Positions 6,543 to 12,840 of a DNA stretch of 16,442 nucleotides are shown here, piece after piece. Every line of letters starts with the position of its first letter. The stretch's first letter is position 1. Origin of the DNA: Actinomycetota bacterium (GTDB lineage: Bacteria; Actinomycetota; Thermoleophilia; Solirubrobacterales; Thermoleophilaceae). The translations under genes and the position numbers were made by a program. The stretch is from assembly GCA_005885165.1 (NCBI GenBank), contig VAXR01000083.1, positions 1 through 16,442 on the forward strand, given 5' to 3'. The notes beneath the pieces were generated by a model. The model was not told where the DNA came from. It ran no database searches and saw only the letters and a program-made list of their open reading frames with translations.

Positions 6543-7418
6543 TCAGGCCGCCGGGAACTCCAGCACCCGCTCTGCGATCTCCTCGCCGCGGTCCTCCTGC
6601 AGGAAGTGCGCCGCGCCCTCGATCTTCACCTGCTCGCCGGCGCCCGGGATGAGGTCGCTGAAGACCTCACCCGACCTCGGATAGGGGAATACCGGGTCGG
6701 AGTCCGAGAACGCCACGAGGGCCGGCTTCTCCCACCGCGACAGCTCGTCCAGCACGGCCTTCATCTCGGCGGCGCCGACCGCCTCCTCCGTCGTCGGCAC
6801 GAGCAGCGGGAACTGGGCGGCGCCCGCCTTTGAGTGCGCATCCGGAAACGGCGCCTCGTAGGCGGCCGTGATCTCGTCGGGGAGCTCAGTGGTCGTCGCG
6901 CCCTGGATCACGAACCCGACGGGCAGATCGGGATTCCGCACCGCAAAGTCCCGCCACGCGAGAAACCCCTTGCTCACGCGCCCGGTGAACAGACCGGTGT
7001 TGAGGATCACGAGCCGCGCAACCCGATCCGGGTTCTCCACCGCCCAGCGCAGCCCGATCGGCCCTCCCCAGTCCTGGACCACAACGGTCGCGTCGCGCAC
7101 GTCGAGGCCCTCCAGCAGCTCGGTCATCAGCTCGACGTGCCCGTCGTACGAGTACCACTCGCGCTCGATCGGCTTGTCGGACCGCCCGAAGCCGGCGTAG
7201 TCCGGGCAGATGACCCGGTGGCCGCCCTCGACCAGCGGCGGCACCATCTTCCGGTAGAGGTAGGACCAGCTCGGCTCGCCGTGGAAGCAGACGACCGGGC
7301 TCCCCGACCCCTCGTCGACGTAGTGCAGCCGCAGCCCGCCGACCTCGGCGTAGTGCGGCTCAAACGGGTAGCCGGGGAGGTCGGCGAACCGATCGTCGGG
7401 TGTGCGAAAGGCGTCCAC
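6543..7418 (-). CDS. Haloalkane dehalogenase (HLD-I type, DhlA/DhmA-like)
   Basis: 291 residues from a GTG giving (M)DAFRTPDDRFADLPGYPFEPHY, which matches the usual N-terminus of this family. It is an alpha/beta-hydrolase with HGEPSW (46-51, oxyanion region), nucleophile D116 in VVQDWGG with adjacent halide-binding W117, acid D241 in SDSDP and base H271 in AAHFLQED. A cap domain spans about residues 145-215. The order nucleophile, then acid after strand 7, then His places it with subfamily I dehalogenases such as DhlA rather than LinB/DhaA. The expected reaction is hydrolytic removal of halide from haloalkanes to give an alcohol. The in-frame TTG at 7424 is an alternative start. The frame stays open far upstream, but that part crosses the promoter and the divergent gene and is not coding. 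The natural substrate is unknown. Confidence 0.87.
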   Translation of the reverse strand: MDAFRTPDDRFADLPGYPFEPHYAEVGGLRLHYVDEGSGSPVVCFHGEPSWSYLYRKMVPPLVEGGHRVICPDYAGFGRSDKPIEREWYSYDGHVELMTELLEGLDVRDATVVVQDWGGPIGLRWAVENPDRVARLVILNTGLFTGRVSKGFLAWRDFAVRNPDLPVGFVIQGATTTELPDEITAAYEAPFPDAHSKAGAAQFPLLVPTTEEAVGAAEMKAVLDELSRWEKPALVAFSDSDPVFPYPRSGEVFSDLIPGAGEQVKIEGAAHFLQEDRGEEIAERVLEFPAA

Positions 7419-7434
7419 GGGCAAGTCCGAGCGA

Positions 7435-7442
7435 ATTATGCT
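7435..7442. promoter_or_regulatory. Overlapping divergent -10 elements
   Basis: In the 30 bp between two divergent GTG starts, the plus strand carries TATGCT (7437-7442), 6 nt before GTG 7449. The minus strand carries CATAAT (7440-7435), 16 nt before GTG 7418. The two hexamers overlap by 4 bp, so the two transcripts would compete for RNA polymerase. No good -35 is visible for either. Confidence 0.45.
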
Positions 7443-7448
7443 CGCACG

Positions 7449-8204
7449 GTGATCTTCCGGCAGATCGTCCACGACGACCTCGGCTGCGCGTCGTACCTCG
7501 TGGGCGACGAGCACGCCAGCGTCGCGGCCGTGGTCGACCCCCGCTTCGAGATCGCGCGGTACCTGGAGCTCGCGCGCTATACGGGGGTCGACATCGAGCA
7601 CGTACTCGAGACCCACAACCATGCCGACCACGTATCCGGCCACGGCCGGCTCGCCGCGGCGACCGGCGCGACGATCCACATCCACCGCGATGCCGGCGCG
7701 CAGTACGACCACGAACCGTTCGACGACGACTGGGAGCTCGAGCTCGGCGACGTCCGCCTGCGCGCCGTGCACACGCCCGGCCACAGGCCCGAGCACACCG
7801 CCTTCGCCGTCATCGACACCGCGCGCGGCGCGGAGCCCTGGGCGGTCCTCACGGGCGACACGCTGTTCGTCGGCGACGTCGCACGGCCGGACCTCGCGGT
7901 GGACAAGGAAGAGGGCGCGCACGGGATGTTCCACAGCCTCCATGACAGCCTGCTCGCGCTCCCGCCCGAGACCGAGGTCTGGCCCGGCCACCTCGGCGGC
8001 TCCCTCTGCGGCGGCCACGACATCCACAACCTGCCCGACGACATGGACCCGGAGCGGCGTGTGGCCGCGATCTGCATGTCGGGCCAGCGCAGCGCGGTCG
8101 CCGCAAGCCAGCTGCAGCGGCTCGGCGCGAAGCGCGTGCTGCACGTGGTCGACGGCGGCGTCGGGACCTGGGAGCGGCTCGGCTACCCCGTCGAGCGCGA
8201 CTGA
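7449..8204 (+). CDS. MBL-fold persulfide-dioxygenase-like protein with a truncated rhodanese tail
   Basis: 251 residues from a GTG start, apparently leaderless. Residues 1-188 are a metallo-beta-lactamase fold of the ETHE1/persulfide dioxygenase group: THNHADH (55-61), TPGH (H112), TGD (D137) and WPGH (H181) supply the metal ligands, and the group signature GGSLCGG (183-189) follows. The usual long linker and first half of the rhodanese domain are missing. The chain runs directly into a rhodanese C-terminal half with the active-site loop CMSGQRS (Cys209), followed by a segment (GGVGTWERLGYPVE) typical of the domain's end. Family members carrying a full rhodanese are usually about 450 residues. 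The family role is glutathione or other persulfide oxidation and sulfane-sulfur transfer. Whether Cys209 is functional without the N-terminal half is doubtful. It ends 1 bp from the convergent FadD stop. Confidence 0.87.
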   Translation: MIFRQIVHDDLGCASYLVGDEHASVAAVVDPRFEIARYLELARYTGVDIEHVLETHNHADHVSGHGRLAAATGATIHIHRDAGAQYDHEPFDDDWELELGDVRLRAVHTPGHRPEHTAFAVIDTARGAEPWAVLTGDTLFVGDVARPDLAVDKEEGAHGMFHSLHDSLLALPPETEVWPGHLGGSLCGGHDIHNLPDDMDPERRVAAICMSGQRSAVAASQLQRLGAKRVLHVVDGGVGTWERLGYPVERD

Positions 8205-8205
8205 C

Positions 8206-9840
8206 TCAGCTCTCGGCGGCGCCCACGGCCTGGCGCTGAAGCGTCCCCTCCTCGAGCCACTTGCGCAGCACCTTCTTGTCGAACTTCCCGACGCTCGTCT
8301 TCGGCACCTCGTCGATGAACGCGATCTCGTCGGGCAGCCACCACTTGGCGACGCGCGATCGAAGGTGCTCGCGAAGCTCTTCGGCCGACACGTCGCAGCC
8401 CTCGGCGCGCACCACGCACGCGAGCGGACGCTCCTGCCAGCGCTCGTCCGGCTTCGCGATCACCGCGGCCTCGAGCACGTCCGGATGCGCCATCAGCGCC
8501 CCCTCGAGCTCGACCGACGAGATCCACTCGCCGCCCGACTTGATCACGTCCTTGGCGCGGTCGGTGATCCGGATGTAGCCGTGGTCGTCGATCGCGGCGA
8601 TGTCCCCGGTCCGCAGCCAGCCGCGATCGAACTTCTCGCGGCCGCTCGGGTCGTTGTAGTAGTCGGAGGCGATCCACGGCCCCCGCACCTCGAGCTCGCC
8701 CGTCGACTCGCCGTCCCAGGCGACCTCGTTCCCGTCGTCGTCGACAATCCGGGCCTCGACTAGCGGAAGGATCCGGCCCGCCTTGGAGCGGTAGGTCCAG
8801 TACTCCTCACCGTCGGCTCCCCGCGGCGCGCGGGCCACCGACCCGACCGGGCTCGTCTCGGTCATTCCCCACGCCTGCAGGACCGTCACGCCATGGCGCT
8901 CGTCCCACGCCTTCATCAGCTCGAGCGGAACCGCCGAACCGCCGCAGGGCACCACGCGCAGGCTCGAGAGGTCCGGCTTCTGCTCGTCGGCGTATCGCAG
9001 CAGGTCGGCCCAGATCGTCGGGACCGCTGCCGCCACCGTCACGCGCTCCTCTTCGATCAGCCTGGCGAGCGGCTCGGGCTGGAGGAAGCGGCCGGGCATC
9101 ACGAGGTCGGCGCCGACGAAGGTCGACGCGTGCGGCAGACCCCAGGCGTTCGCGTGGAACATCGGCACGACCGGCATCACGCGATCCGAGTGCGAGATCG
9201 CGATCGAGTCGGCGAGGCACGAAGCGAGCGCGTGAAGGACGTTGGACCGGTGCGAGTAGAGGACGCCCTTCGGGTTCCCGGTCGTGCCGCTCGTGTAGCA
9301 GAGGCCGGCCGCCGCGCGGTCGTCGAGCTCGGGGTAGTCGTAGCCGGCCGGCTGGTCGGCTATCAGCTCCTCGTAGCGGATCGCGCCCCGAAGCGAGCCC
9401 GCGTCGCCATCCCCCATCACCACCCAGTGCTCGACCGTCTCGAAGGTCGGCGCGACCTTCTCGATCACGGGGACGAGCGAGTCGTCGACCAGCATGACCT
9501 TGTCCTCCGCGTGGTTGGCGATGTAGGTGAGCTGGTCCTCGAAGAGGCGGATGTTGAGGGTGTGGAGCACCGCGCCCATGCACGGCACGCCGAGGTAGAC
9601 CTCGAGGTGGCGCTGGGAGTTCCACGCGAACGTCGCGACGCGGTCGCCGGGCCCGACGCCGAGCGACTCGAGCGCGCGGCACAGCCTGTCGATCCGCTCG
9701 CAGACCTCCGCGTAGACGGCCCGCTCCTTGCCCGCGTCGGTCAGCGTCACGACCTCGCTGTCGCCGTAGAGGCGCCGCATCCGGTCCAGGATGTGCTGGA
9801 GCGTGAGCGGGTGGTCGTGCTGTACGAGCCCTTCGAGCAT
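8206..9840 (-). CDS. Long/medium-chain fatty-acid-CoA ligase (FadD type)
   Basis: 544 residues of the ANL adenylate-forming superfamily. Visible motifs are the phosphate-binding loop YTSGTTGNPKG (182-192), GMTET (325-329), GWLRTGD (407-413, ribose-binding Asp413), the hinge and CoA-tunnel region DRAKDVIKSGGEWISSVELE (from 427) and catalytic K519 in KTSVGKFDKK. The C-terminal motif order and the 'SGGEWIS' signature place it with acyl-CoA synthetases acting on fatty acids rather than acetyl-CoA synthetase or NRPS domains. It activates a free fatty acid with ATP to an acyl-AMP and then acyl-CoA. ATG 9840 is chosen because GAGAGGAG lies about 8 nt upstream; the longer frame to 9921 crosses into the divergent methyltransferase start. 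It may feed beta-oxidation or lipid synthesis. Substrate chain length is not readable from sequence. Confidence 0.92.
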   Translation of the reverse strand: MLEGLVQHDHPLTLQHILDRMRRLYGDSEVVTLTDAGKERAVYAEVCERIDRLCRALESLGVGPGDRVATFAWNSQRHLEVYLGVPCMGAVLHTLNIRLFEDQLTYIANHAEDKVMLVDDSLVPVIEKVAPTFETVEHWVVMGDGDAGSLRGAIRYEELIADQPAGYDYPELDDRAAAGLCYTSGTTGNPKGVLYSHRSNVLHALASCLADSIAISHSDRVMPVVPMFHANAWGLPHASTFVGADLVMPGRFLQPEPLARLIEEERVTVAAAVPTIWADLLRYADEQKPDLSSLRVVPCGGSAVPLELMKAWDERHGVTVLQAWGMTETSPVGSVARAPRGADGEEYWTYRSKAGRILPLVEARIVDDDGNEVAWDGESTGELEVRGPWIASDYYNDPSGREKFDRGWLRTGDIAAIDDHGYIRITDRAKDVIKSGGEWISSVELEGALMAHPDVLEAAVIAKPDERWQERPLACVVRAEGCDVSAEELREHLRSRVAKWWLPDEIAFIDEVPKTSVGKFDKKVLRKWLEEGTLQRQAVGAAES

Positions 9841-9901
9841 CGCGGTCTCTCCTCTCTCGAATCGACGGGCGCCCGGAAATGCTGCCAGCATTCGGCCGGC
9901 A

Positions 9902-10534
9902 GTGAGCCTCTGGGGCCGCATATTCGCCGCCGGCTACGACACGTTCGTCGGCCGGATGGAGCGCAGGTTCATGGGCGCCGTCCGCAAGGAGCTCCTGGCG
10001 AACGCCTCCGGCCGCGTGGTCGAGATCGGCTCCGGGACCGGCGTGAACCTCCAGCACTACCCGCGCACGATCGAGGAACTCGTCTGCACCGAGCCGGAGG
10101 AGCCGATGGCCAAGCGGCTGCGGCGCAAGGCCGAGGGCACCGACCTCCCGGTGACGATCGTGAACGCGGGAGCCGAGGACCTTCCGTTCGAGGACGACTC
10201 GTTCGACACCGCGGTCGCCACGCTCGTGCTGTGCACGGTGCGCGACCCCGCCGCCGCGCTGCGCGAGCTATCCCGCGTGCTGAAACCGGGCGGTCGCCTC
10301 ATCTTCATCGAGCACGTGCGCGCGACCGAGCCGGGGCTCGCGAAGTGGCAGGACCGCCTGCACCCGCTGTGGGTCCGCTTCGGCCACGGCTGCCACTGCA
10401 ACCGTCCGACGCTCGACACGATCGAGGCGTCGTCGTTCGAGGTCCAGAGCTACCGGCGCGGCGAGGTGCCGTTCTCGCCGCCGATAGTCCGGCCGCTGAT
10501 CACGGGCGTGGCGACGGCGCGCGCGGCGCCCTAG
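9902..10534 (+). CDS. SAM-dependent methyltransferase, METTL7/UbiE-like
   Basis: 210 residues of a class I methyltransferase. Motif I is VVEIGSGTGVN (39-49). An acidic residue near E65-E67 probably binds SAM ribose, followed by AEDLPFEDDSFD (91-102), the core strand LVLCTVRDP (108-116) and LKPGGRLIFIEHV (127-139). The C-terminal part, with HPLWVRFGHGCHCNRPT (154-170), resembles the 'GDGCHLTRDT' region of METTL7-type thiol/lipid-associated methyltransferases. The small-molecule substrate is therefore perhaps a thiol or quinone. GTG 9902 is chosen because VSLWGRIFAAGYD is the expected N-terminus; an ATG at 9956 is a less likely alternative. It is divergent from fadD (61-bp gap) and convergent with the sigma-factor gene, whose stop shares CTAG with this one. 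Confidence 0.82.
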   Translation: MSLWGRIFAAGYDTFVGRMERRFMGAVRKELLANASGRVVEIGSGTGVNLQHYPRTIEELVCTEPEEPMAKRLRRKAEGTDLPVTIVNAGAEDLPFEDDSFDTAVATLVLCTVRDPAAALRELSRVLKPGGRLIFIEHVRATEPGLAKWQDRLHPLWVRFGHGCHCNRPTLDTIEASSFEVQSYRRGEVPFSPPIVRPLITGVATARAAP

Positions 10535-11346
10535 ACGGCTTCGCGGAAGAGCACCTCGTCCGCTGCGAGAGCGTCGCGTAGCCGCTGCTTCAGCCGTCCG
10601 TGGAGACGGCACACGCGGCTCTCCGACACGCCCAGCACGTCGCCGATCTCGCGCAGCGTCAGGTTCTTCACGTAGAGCAGGACGGCCAGCTCGCGCTCGC
10701 GCTCGCTGAGGCGGGCGAACGCGCGGCGGAACTTGTCCTTCGCCTCGGCGGAGGCGGTGGCCTGCTCGGGATCCAGGGCGTCCTCGAGCGAGGGAAGCGT
10801 CTCGATCCGCTCGACGGTGCTGTCCTCCTCGTCGAGGACCAGCGAGTTCAGCGATGTGAGCTCGGACGCCTGGAGGTCCTGCCGCAGGCGGTCGAGGTGG
10901 TCGCGGTCGATCGCCATCGCGTCGGCGAGCTCGTCGTCATTCGGCCGGCGGCCGTGAATGGTGACGAACTGCTCGGAGGCCTTCGCGATGTCGCGCTCCC
11001 ACCGGCGCAGCGGGCGCGGAGCCCAGTCCTGGCGCCTCAGCTCGTCGAGGACCGCGCCGTGAACGCGTGTCCACGCGTACTGCTCGAAGGTGGCGCCGCG
11101 CTCGGGGTCGAACCGGTCGACCGCCGCGATGAGCGCCTCGAGCCCGCACGAGAGGAGATCGTCGACCTCGCACCAGGCCGGGAGCTCGCGCAGCTTGCGG
11201 TAGACGATGTGCTTGACGATGCCGGCGTACCCGATCACCAGGCGATCGCGAAGGCGGGGATCGGCAGTGCGTCGGTATTCGGTGTGTAGTGCGAGCGCGG
11301 CGGCGTCGGGGGTCCGGCGCCTGCTGGCCCGTCGCGGCTCGGTCAC
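10531..11346 (-). CDS. Alternative RNA polymerase sigma factor, FliA/WhiG (sigma28) type
   Basis: 271 residues with sigma region 2 at about 36-108 (DLLSCGLEALIAAVDRFDP, FEQYAWTRVHGAVLDELRRQDW), region 3 at about 113-165 (HGRRPNDDELADAM) and region 4 at about 208-262, including a helix-turn-helix (LTLREIGDVLGVSESRVCRLH). The spacing and the 'RVHGAVLDELRRQDWAPR' stretch are typical of the FliA/WhiG/SigB-like group 3 factors. There is no sigma70 region 1.1. The GTG start has GGAGGG 9-10 nt upstream, a rare good Shine-Dalgarno in this window. No flagellar genes are present, so a motility role cannot be claimed. Sporulation-like, stress or motility control all remain open. No anti-sigma gene lies beside it. 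It is divergent from an orphan response regulator. Confidence 0.88.
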   Translation of the reverse strand: MTEPRRASRRRTPDAAALALHTEYRRTADPRLRDRLVIGYAGIVKHIVYRKLRELPAWCEVDDLLSCGLEALIAAVDRFDPERGATFEQYAWTRVHGAVLDELRRQDWAPRPLRRWERDIAKASEQFVTIHGRRPNDDELADAMAIDRDHLDRLRQDLQASELTSLNSLVLDEEDSTVERIETLPSLEDALDPEQATASAEAKDKFRRAFARLSERERELAVLLYVKNLTLREIGDVLGVSESRVCRLHGRLKQRLRDALAADEVLFREAV

Positions 11347-11381
11347 GGGCTTGATCCCTCCTTGAACCGGCTTCTAGGGCC

Positions 11382-11410
11382 CTATCGGTGCGTTTGCCAC
11401 CGGCCTCAAA
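11382..11410 (-). promoter_or_regulatory. Possible sigma28-like promoter upstream of the sigma-factor gene
   Basis: On the minus strand ACCGATAG (11389-11382) resembles the FliA/WhiG -10 consensus GCCGATAA. TTTGA lies 16 nt further upstream, a weak match to the TAAA-type -35. The site is about 35 nt before the GTG. If real it would allow autoregulation. The -35 is poor, so this is tentative. Confidence 0.25.
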
Positions 11411-11507
11411 CCTGCCCCGTAGGAATGGACGCGCGACGGAGTCCAGCCGCTACCCGCTTTGCAGTAGAGCGATCTTTAGCGGACCCCTGCGCGTCTCGCG
11501 CGTTCTT

Positions 11508-11513
11508 TACGCT
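11508..11513 (+). promoter_or_regulatory. Candidate -10 element for a leaderless response-regulator transcript
   Basis: TACGCT lies exactly 7 nt before GTG 11521, and the intervening bases are pyrimidine-rich with no Shine-Dalgarno. This puts the transcription start at the start codon. No convincing -35 is seen. The rest of the 174-bp divergent gap (11347-11520) shows no other clear element on this strand. Confidence 0.35.
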
Positions 11514-11520
11514 CCCTTCT

Positions 11521-12153
11521 GTGGCCGAAAACGGGGCCAGCGCCAACGTCGTGATCGTGGAGGACCACGTGGCCCTCCGCCGCGGGCTCGAGCTGCTCCT
11601 GCGGGGGAGCGACTGCCGGGTGATCGGCACAGCCGACGACGCCGCATCGGCCGAGCCCTTGATCGAGCGCCGCCGCCCCGACGTCGCGATCGTCGACATC
11701 AACCTGCCCGACGGCAGCGGGATCGACCTGTGCCGGCGCCTGCTCCAGAAGCACCCCGACCTGGGCGTGCTCCTCTACACGGGCGTGGACGACCGGGACG
11801 TGCTCAGCAGCGCGCTCGACTGCGGGGCGCGCGGCTTCGCGATGAAGGCGGGCGCGCCCGAGGAGCTGCTCACAGCGATCCGCTCGGTGGCCCACGGCGA
11901 GACCTACGTCGACAAGCGGTTGCGCCCGCTGCTGCTCGACCGCTTCACCACGGAGCGCATCGGCGTCCTGTCCCCGCGCGAGCGCGAGGTGCTCGATCTC
12001 CTCGCCAAGGGACTGACCGGCGAGGAGGCCGCCACGCAGCTGTCGCTGTCGCCCGAGACGATCCGTACGCACGTCCGCAACGCGATGGACAAGCTCGAGG
12101 CGCACACGCGCGTGCACGCCGTGGCGATCGCGCTACGGCAGGGCGAGATCTAG
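11521..12153 (+). CDS. NarL/FixJ-type response regulator (orphan)
   Basis: 210 residues. The receiver domain at 8-125 has the acidic pocket E14/D15, phospho-acceptor D59 (IVDINLPDG), a Thr in LLYTG (T87) and K109 (AMKAG). The LuxR-type output domain at about 147-207 reads LSPREREVLDLLAKGLTGEEAATQLSLSPETIRTHVRNAMDKL. All switch residues are present, so it should be phosphorylated and bind DNA as a dimer. No histidine kinase is encoded in the window, so its partner is elsewhere. GTG 11521 is chosen because the receiver begins about 10 residues later and a -10 element is positioned for a leaderless transcript. The frame is open back to 11362, but that stretch is promoter DNA with arginine/cysteine-rich shadow translation. 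The divergent sigma factor may be a target or partner, but this is inference. Confidence 0.9.
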   Translation: MAENGASANVVIVEDHVALRRGLELLLRGSDCRVIGTADDAASAEPLIERRRPDVAIVDINLPDGSGIDLCRRLLQKHPDLGVLLYTGVDDRDVLSSALDCGARGFAMKAGAPEELLTAIRSVAHGETYVDKRLRPLLLDRFTTERIGVLSPREREVLDLLAKGLTGEEAATQLSLSPETIRTHVRNAMDKLEAHTRVHAVAIALRQGEI

Positions 12154-12186
12154 CGGCAGGACCCCAGCAAATAGTGCGAACGTCCC

Positions 12187-12212
12187 TTTCACCCACCGAT
12201 AGCTGGGTGAAA
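12187..12212 (+). terminator. Perfect 9-bp hairpin downstream of the response regulator
   Basis: TTTCACCCA (12187-12195) and TGGGTGAAA (12204-12212) form a perfect stem with an 8-nt loop, 33 nt after the stop of the response-regulator gene. No T-run follows. It is a likely terminator, or an operator-like palindrome. The sequence ACCGATAG that also occurs before the sigma gene falls at 12195-12202, overlapping the end of the 5' arm and the loop. Confidence 0.45.
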
Positions 12213-12334
12213 CGCACGCTCGCGGTGCCGACCTGCGTGCGCCGGGCGTTGGCCGGCCGTATAGCGCACAGGAATGCACTCTTACCTCGAGCGGAGCGGT
12301 CCAATCGAACGGTGCGTTACGAGAGTCCAACCAC

Positions 12335-12372
12335 AGCCGGGCCTCCGCCTTCATTGCCCATCGGACCCGGCT
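12335..12372. repeat. Bulged 11-bp inverted repeat
   Basis: AGCCGGG (12335-12341), a CC bulge and TCCG pair with CGGA then CCCGGCT (12366-12372) around a 14-nt loop. It lies 90 bp beyond the stop of the minus-strand zinc-ribbon gene, so it could end that transcript, or it could be a structured RNA element. There is no U-tract on either side. Confidence 0.4.
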
Positions 12373-12461
12373 AGTGCACGGGCACGCACGAACTGAACGC
12401 AGCGACATCGGTCTGACCCGGCCGCGTGAGCCGAGCACGGACGCGCGGAATGCGACGGCGC

Positions 12462-12770
12462 TCAGCCGAAACCGAGACGGCGCAGCAGCCGGCGAACGGA
12501 TCCGCCGCCGGCTTCCCCCGCCGCGGGCCGCTGCGCCTTAAGCCACTCGTCGCGCGTCGGCAGCCGCCCTGCCCGGCGCGCCGACATCACGCACCGGGTG
12601 TGGGCGTGGCGGCGGCGGGTCGAGTCGCCCTCGGGGAAGAGCAGCATGTGCTCGCTGAGCGCCGGGAGGAAGCCGCCGCAGAGCGGACACGTGTAGGTCG
12701 CGGGCTTGCGGTTCTGCGCGCGGCGGACGGTCCACCAGTCCGCGCGCTCTAGTCGGCGTTTGCGGCTCAG
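12462..12770 (-). CDS. Small zinc-ribbon protein, start uncertain
   Basis: About 102 residues if read from CTG 12770. Visible features are a basic N-terminus (SRKRRLERADWWTVRRAQNRKPATYTC), a CPLCGG knuckle, a downstream histidine-rich stretch ending in HTRC, and a basic C-terminus (VRRLLRRLGFG). CxxC plus H/C four-ligand spacing suggests one structural zinc. The composition and the conserved-looking WWTVRRAQNRKPATYTCP stretch are typical of small conserved actinobacterial proteins of unknown function. The frame has no ATG or GTG before the zinc knuckle, and its first ATG (12647) would delete it. An ATG at 12783 with GGAGG 9 nt upstream is one frame off. Either translation starts at a non-standard codon, or a frameshift or sequence error separates the start from the body. 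Function unknown; probably nucleic-acid or protein binding. Confidence 0.55.
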   Translation of the reverse strand: MSRKRRLERADWWTVRRAQNRKPATYTCPLCGGFLPALSEHMLLFPEGDSTRRRHAHTRCVMSARRAGRLPTRDEWLKAQRPAAGEAGGGSVRRLLRRLGFG

Positions 12771-12840
12771 CGCGACCGAGCATAGCCCGCGACCTCCGCG
12801 CTTCCATTGGCTTCAGACAGCGCTTCTACCCTCACGCGCG

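Larger units (their letters stand above)
12154..12461. other. 308-bp geneless stretch between response regulator and zinc-ribbon gene
   Basis: No reading frame here has a plausible start or protein-like composition. A 101-codon minus frame (12133-12438) looks like shadow sequence. The stretch holds two inverted repeats, listed separately (12187-12212 and 12335-12372). TATAGC occurs near 12260 without a usable -35. Nothing else recognisable is seen. Confidence 0.5.

Noticed and set aside
6834..7448. N-terminal extension of the MBL-rhodanese gene
   Set aside because: Antisense to the dehalogenase gene and not protein-like. The MBL domain begins right after GTG 7449.
7419..8144. N-terminal extension of the dehalogenase to a 533-residue protein
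   Set aside because: The extra 240 residues are antisense to the MBL-rhodanese gene, rich in Arg/Val/Glu without structure, and cross the divergent promoter. The family N-terminus starts at 7418.
12133..12438. 101-codon minus-strand frame in the gap after the response regulator
   Set aside because: No Shine-Dalgarno, no recognisable motif, irregular composition, and it overlaps the response-regulator 3' end and two hairpins.
12538..12807. 89-codon minus-strand frame beginning near the GGAGG-ATG at 12783
   Set aside because: Pro/Arg-rich shadow translation overlapping the zinc-ribbon frame, which has a CPLCGG motif and protein-like composition. Only its start signals are of interest.
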